Assembly (NCBI GenBank): GCA_903820565.1
Contig: CAIJHZ010000039.1
Span: 1 to 7,819, forward strand
Reading direction: 5' to 3'
Source: an uncultured Actinomycetes bacterium
GTDB lineage: Bacteria; Actinomycetota; Actinomycetes; Nanopelagicales; Nanopelagicaceae
DNA length: 7,819 nucleotides
The stretch's first letter is position 1; the number at the start of each line of letters is the position of its first letter. Under the pieces are notes generated by a model. It made no database searches. It had not been told where the DNA came from and saw nothing but the letters and a program-made list of their open reading frames with translations. Below, in pieces: positions 6,763-7,819 of the stretch. A program made the position numbers and the translations under genes.

Positions 6763-6768
6763 TCGCGT

Positions 6769-7035
6769 ATGCCTAAATCAAAACTACGCAAGAAGGTCGC
6801 TGAGCAACGCGCTCACAACCAAGAGGTTGACGTTAAAACTCCTCACGCCCCGCTGGAGAGCCCTAGCTGGCTCGCTCCAACTATGGTCGCCTCTTTCGTA
6901 ATCGGCTTATTGTGGATTGTGGTCTTCTATGTGACCCAGACCGTCTGGCCTATCCGCGGACTCGGACAATGGAACATGGTTGTTGGGTTTGGCTTTATCG
7001 CTTTTGGCTTTTCGCTCGCTACCCGCTGGCGCTAA
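6769..7035 (+). CDS. crgA: Cell division protein CrgA
   Basis: An 88-residue membrane protein of the actinobacteria-specific CrgA family, which helps recruit peptidoglycan synthesis proteins to the FtsZ ring and inhibits untimely septation. It starts with the family signature MPKSKLRKK, followed by a hydrophilic stretch rich in charged residues. Two transmembrane helices come next (about 35-56 and 68-84), with the conserved LGQWN between them and the typical short basic end ATRWR. Length is close to that of mycobacterial CrgA (93). The ATG at 6769 is chosen for the MPKSK signature; the longer in-frame start at 6706 would lie inside trpG. It is divergent from trpG, close to pknB, whose cell-growth role matches. 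A predicted -10 sits 6 bases upstream. It converges on the rhomboid gene. Confidence 0.95.
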   Translation: MPKSKLRKKVAEQRAHNQEVDVKTPHAPLESPSWLAPTMVASFVIGLLWIVVFYVTQTVWPIRGLGQWNMVVGFGFIAFGFSLATRWR

Positions 7036-7050
7036 CTCGCACTACTCTCT

Positions 7051-7068
7051 AATTACACCGTTGTAATT
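7051..7068. repeat. Palindrome between crgA and the rhomboid gene
   Basis: AATTACA (7051-7057) and TGTAATT (7062-7068) form a perfect 7-bp inverted repeat around CCGT. It lies 16 bases after the crgA stop. It could be a weak transcription stop for the two converging genes or a protein-binding palindrome. No T run follows it on the plus strand, so it is not a standard terminator. Confidence 0.55.
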
Positions 7069-7100
7069 CGATCCACAATGTGGGTAAACCCTGTGGATAA
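7069..7100. promoter_or_regulatory. Cluster of DnaA-box-like sequences
   Basis: Minus-strand TTATCCACA at 7100-7092 is a perfect DnaA box. Minus-strand TTACCCACA at 7087-7079 differs at one base, and plus-strand CGATCCACA at 7069-7077 matches 7 of 9. All lie within 32 bases of the 69-base gap between crgA and the rhomboid gene. In actinobacteria the ppiA-crgA-pknB block usually lies near dnaA and oriC, which makes DnaA binding here believable. It is too short and too far from dnaA/dnaN in the usual order to be called an origin. Confidence 0.45.
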
Positions 7101-7104
7101 CTTT

Positions 7105-7638
7105 TTATCGCTTGTTAAGTATTAACTGAGCAGAAATTAGCCCGCCAACTAATCCACCTAGGTGAGCTTTCCAATCAACTCCCCCAAGAACAAAACCTAT
7201 AGCAAAGTTAATTCCGATAATTACATAGATCGAACGGGTATCTGCGCCGATTCTTTTTCCAACCATTGCTAGCGCCCCGAATAGACCAAAGATCGCACCT
7301 GATGCCCCCACTGATTGTCCGTAAAAAGGTGCAAAGAGCGCTGAAGTTAAGGATCCAGTCATCAAGGAAACAAAAAATATAATTAAAACTTTGTTTTTTC
7401 CAAAAGCGGCTTCAAGTGGATTGCCTAAAACCATAAGTGCATACATATTAAAACCCAAGTGCATAATTCCTGCGTGAACTAGAGCTACGGTAAATAATCT
7501 GTACCACTCACCGTTGATTTGTAGAACTTGCAGGCTTGGCAGAAATGTTGCGTCGCGAAATTGCGGGTAAAGCATTCCAACAAGATAGGCAGCGCAGATT
7601 ACTGCGATTAAAGAGTAAGTGGCAGAACGCTTAAGCAA
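7105..7638 (-). CDS. Rhomboid family intramembrane serine protease
   Basis: A polytopic membrane protease of about 177 residues that should cut transmembrane substrates within the bilayer; the substrate is unknown. From the TTG at 7638, helix 1 covers about 8-25. HAGIMHLGFN (55-64) supplies the conserved histidines and N64 of helix 2. GASGAIFG (111-118) contains the catalytic S113 in the GxSG motif. AHLGG (158-162) contains the catalytic H159. About six helices are present, the minimal bacterial form, with no zinc ribbon or extra domain. The start is uncertain. The longest open frame reaches 7713 (TTG, with ATG at 7710), but that overlaps ppiA by about 80 bases. The TTG at 7638 overlaps the ppiA stop by 8 bases and fits translational coupling. 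It lies between ppiA and crgA, as in other actinobacteria. Confidence 0.88.
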   Translation of the reverse strand: MLKRSATYSLIAVICAAYLVGMLYPQFRDATFLPSLQVLQINGEWYRLFTVALVHAGIMHLGFNMYALMVLGNPLEAAFGKNKVLIIFFVSLMTGSLTSALFAPFYGQSVGASGAIFGLFGALAMVGKRIGADTRSIYVIIGINFAIGFVLGGVDWKAHLGGLVGGLISAQLILNKR

Positions 7639-7819
7639 TTGTGACGCTGTTGATAGTGATGTCAGTTGCTGGCTTATCTTGTGCACCAGTTTTTGCTGTA
7701 GCAATCGCATCAACTACTGCCTGGCTTGCAGAATCCTTCACTTCACCAAAGATGCTGTGCTTGCGGTTTAGCCAGGTAGTTGGTGCAACGGTAATAAAGA
7801 ATTGTGAACCGTTTGTTCC
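7631..7819 (-). CDS. ppiA: Cyclophilin-type peptidyl-prolyl isomerase, C-terminal part
   Basis: The last 62 codons of a cyclophilin, ending in TAA at 7633-7631; the start lies beyond the right edge. The visible part opens with GTNGSQFFIT and PTTWLNRKHSIFGEV, which is the cyclophilin core that contributes to the proline-substrate pocket, including the tryptophan linked to cyclosporin binding. It ends ITINSVTIA, much like the end of mycobacterial PpiA. The enzyme catalyses cis-trans isomerisation of prolyl bonds and assists folding. Whether it has a signal peptide cannot be seen. The next gene on the same strand, the rhomboid protease, probably starts inside its final codons. Confidence 0.95.
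   Translation of the reverse strand, partial: GTNGSQFFITVAPTTWLNRKHSIFGEVKDSASQAVVDAIATAKTGAQDKPATDITINSVTIA

Noticed and set aside
6706..6768. Longer N-terminus for crgA starting at 6706, with a hydrophobic stretch resembling a signal anchor.
   Set aside because: It is antisense to the start of trpG. The MPKSK signature at 6769 is the conserved CrgA start.
6735..6791. Longer N-terminus for trpG starting at 6791 or 6752.
   Set aside because: The extra residues do not resemble the family, and the 6791 start would overlap crgA. The 6734 ATG gives the normal family start.
7051..7068. The palindrome as a classical rho-independent terminator.
   Set aside because: The stem is AT-rich with only 7 pairs and no T run follows on the plus strand, so I list it only as a repeat.

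Overview
The window looks like a piece of a small, gene-dense actinobacterial chromosome. CrgA (found only in Actinobacteria), a PknB kinase with PASTA repeats, PstP-type phosphatase and the block ppiA - rhomboid - crgA - trpG - pknB are typical of that phylum. The DNA is clearly AT-richer than most actinobacteria, genes overlap or nearly touch, several starts are GTG or TTG, and most promoter-proximal genes have no Shine-Dalgarno sequence. This suggests a streamlined low-GC lineage such as the freshwater acI group (Ca. Nanopelagicales). That placement is inference.

Left half (minus strand, read right to left from about 3751): a glycerophosphodiester phosphodiesterase, prephenate dehydratase (pheA), seryl-tRNA synthetase (serS) and a Cof-type HAD phosphatase form one tight operon, with 3-base gap, ATGA overlap and GTGA overlap. 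A tRNA-Ser(UGA) follows, with what looks like its own promoter.

Middle (plus strand, 3782-6101): a PP2C phosphatase (pstP) and a PASTA-domain Ser/Thr kinase (pknB) overlap by 8 bases. This is a minimal version of the actinobacterial cell-growth signalling operon. The rodA, pbpA and pknA genes that separate the two in mycobacteria are absent, and the phosphatase lacks a membrane anchor.

Right half: trpG (minus) ends exactly where pknB ends. trpG and crgA diverge from a 34-base gap, and crgA (plus) converges on a rhomboid protease (minus), which lies downstream of and overlaps a cyclophilin (ppiA) cut by the window edge. The only stretch between genes longer than 50 bases is 7036-7104. It holds a 7-bp palindrome and one perfect plus two degenerate DnaA-box-like sequences.

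The genes themselves are conserved families and I found no novel system, mobile element or CRISPR array. The most interesting signals are regulatory: two head-to-head pairs of apparent leaderless promoters whose -10 hexamers sit exactly 6 bases before the start codons, a DnaA-box cluster, and the reduced pstP-pknB module joined to the pheA-serS block.
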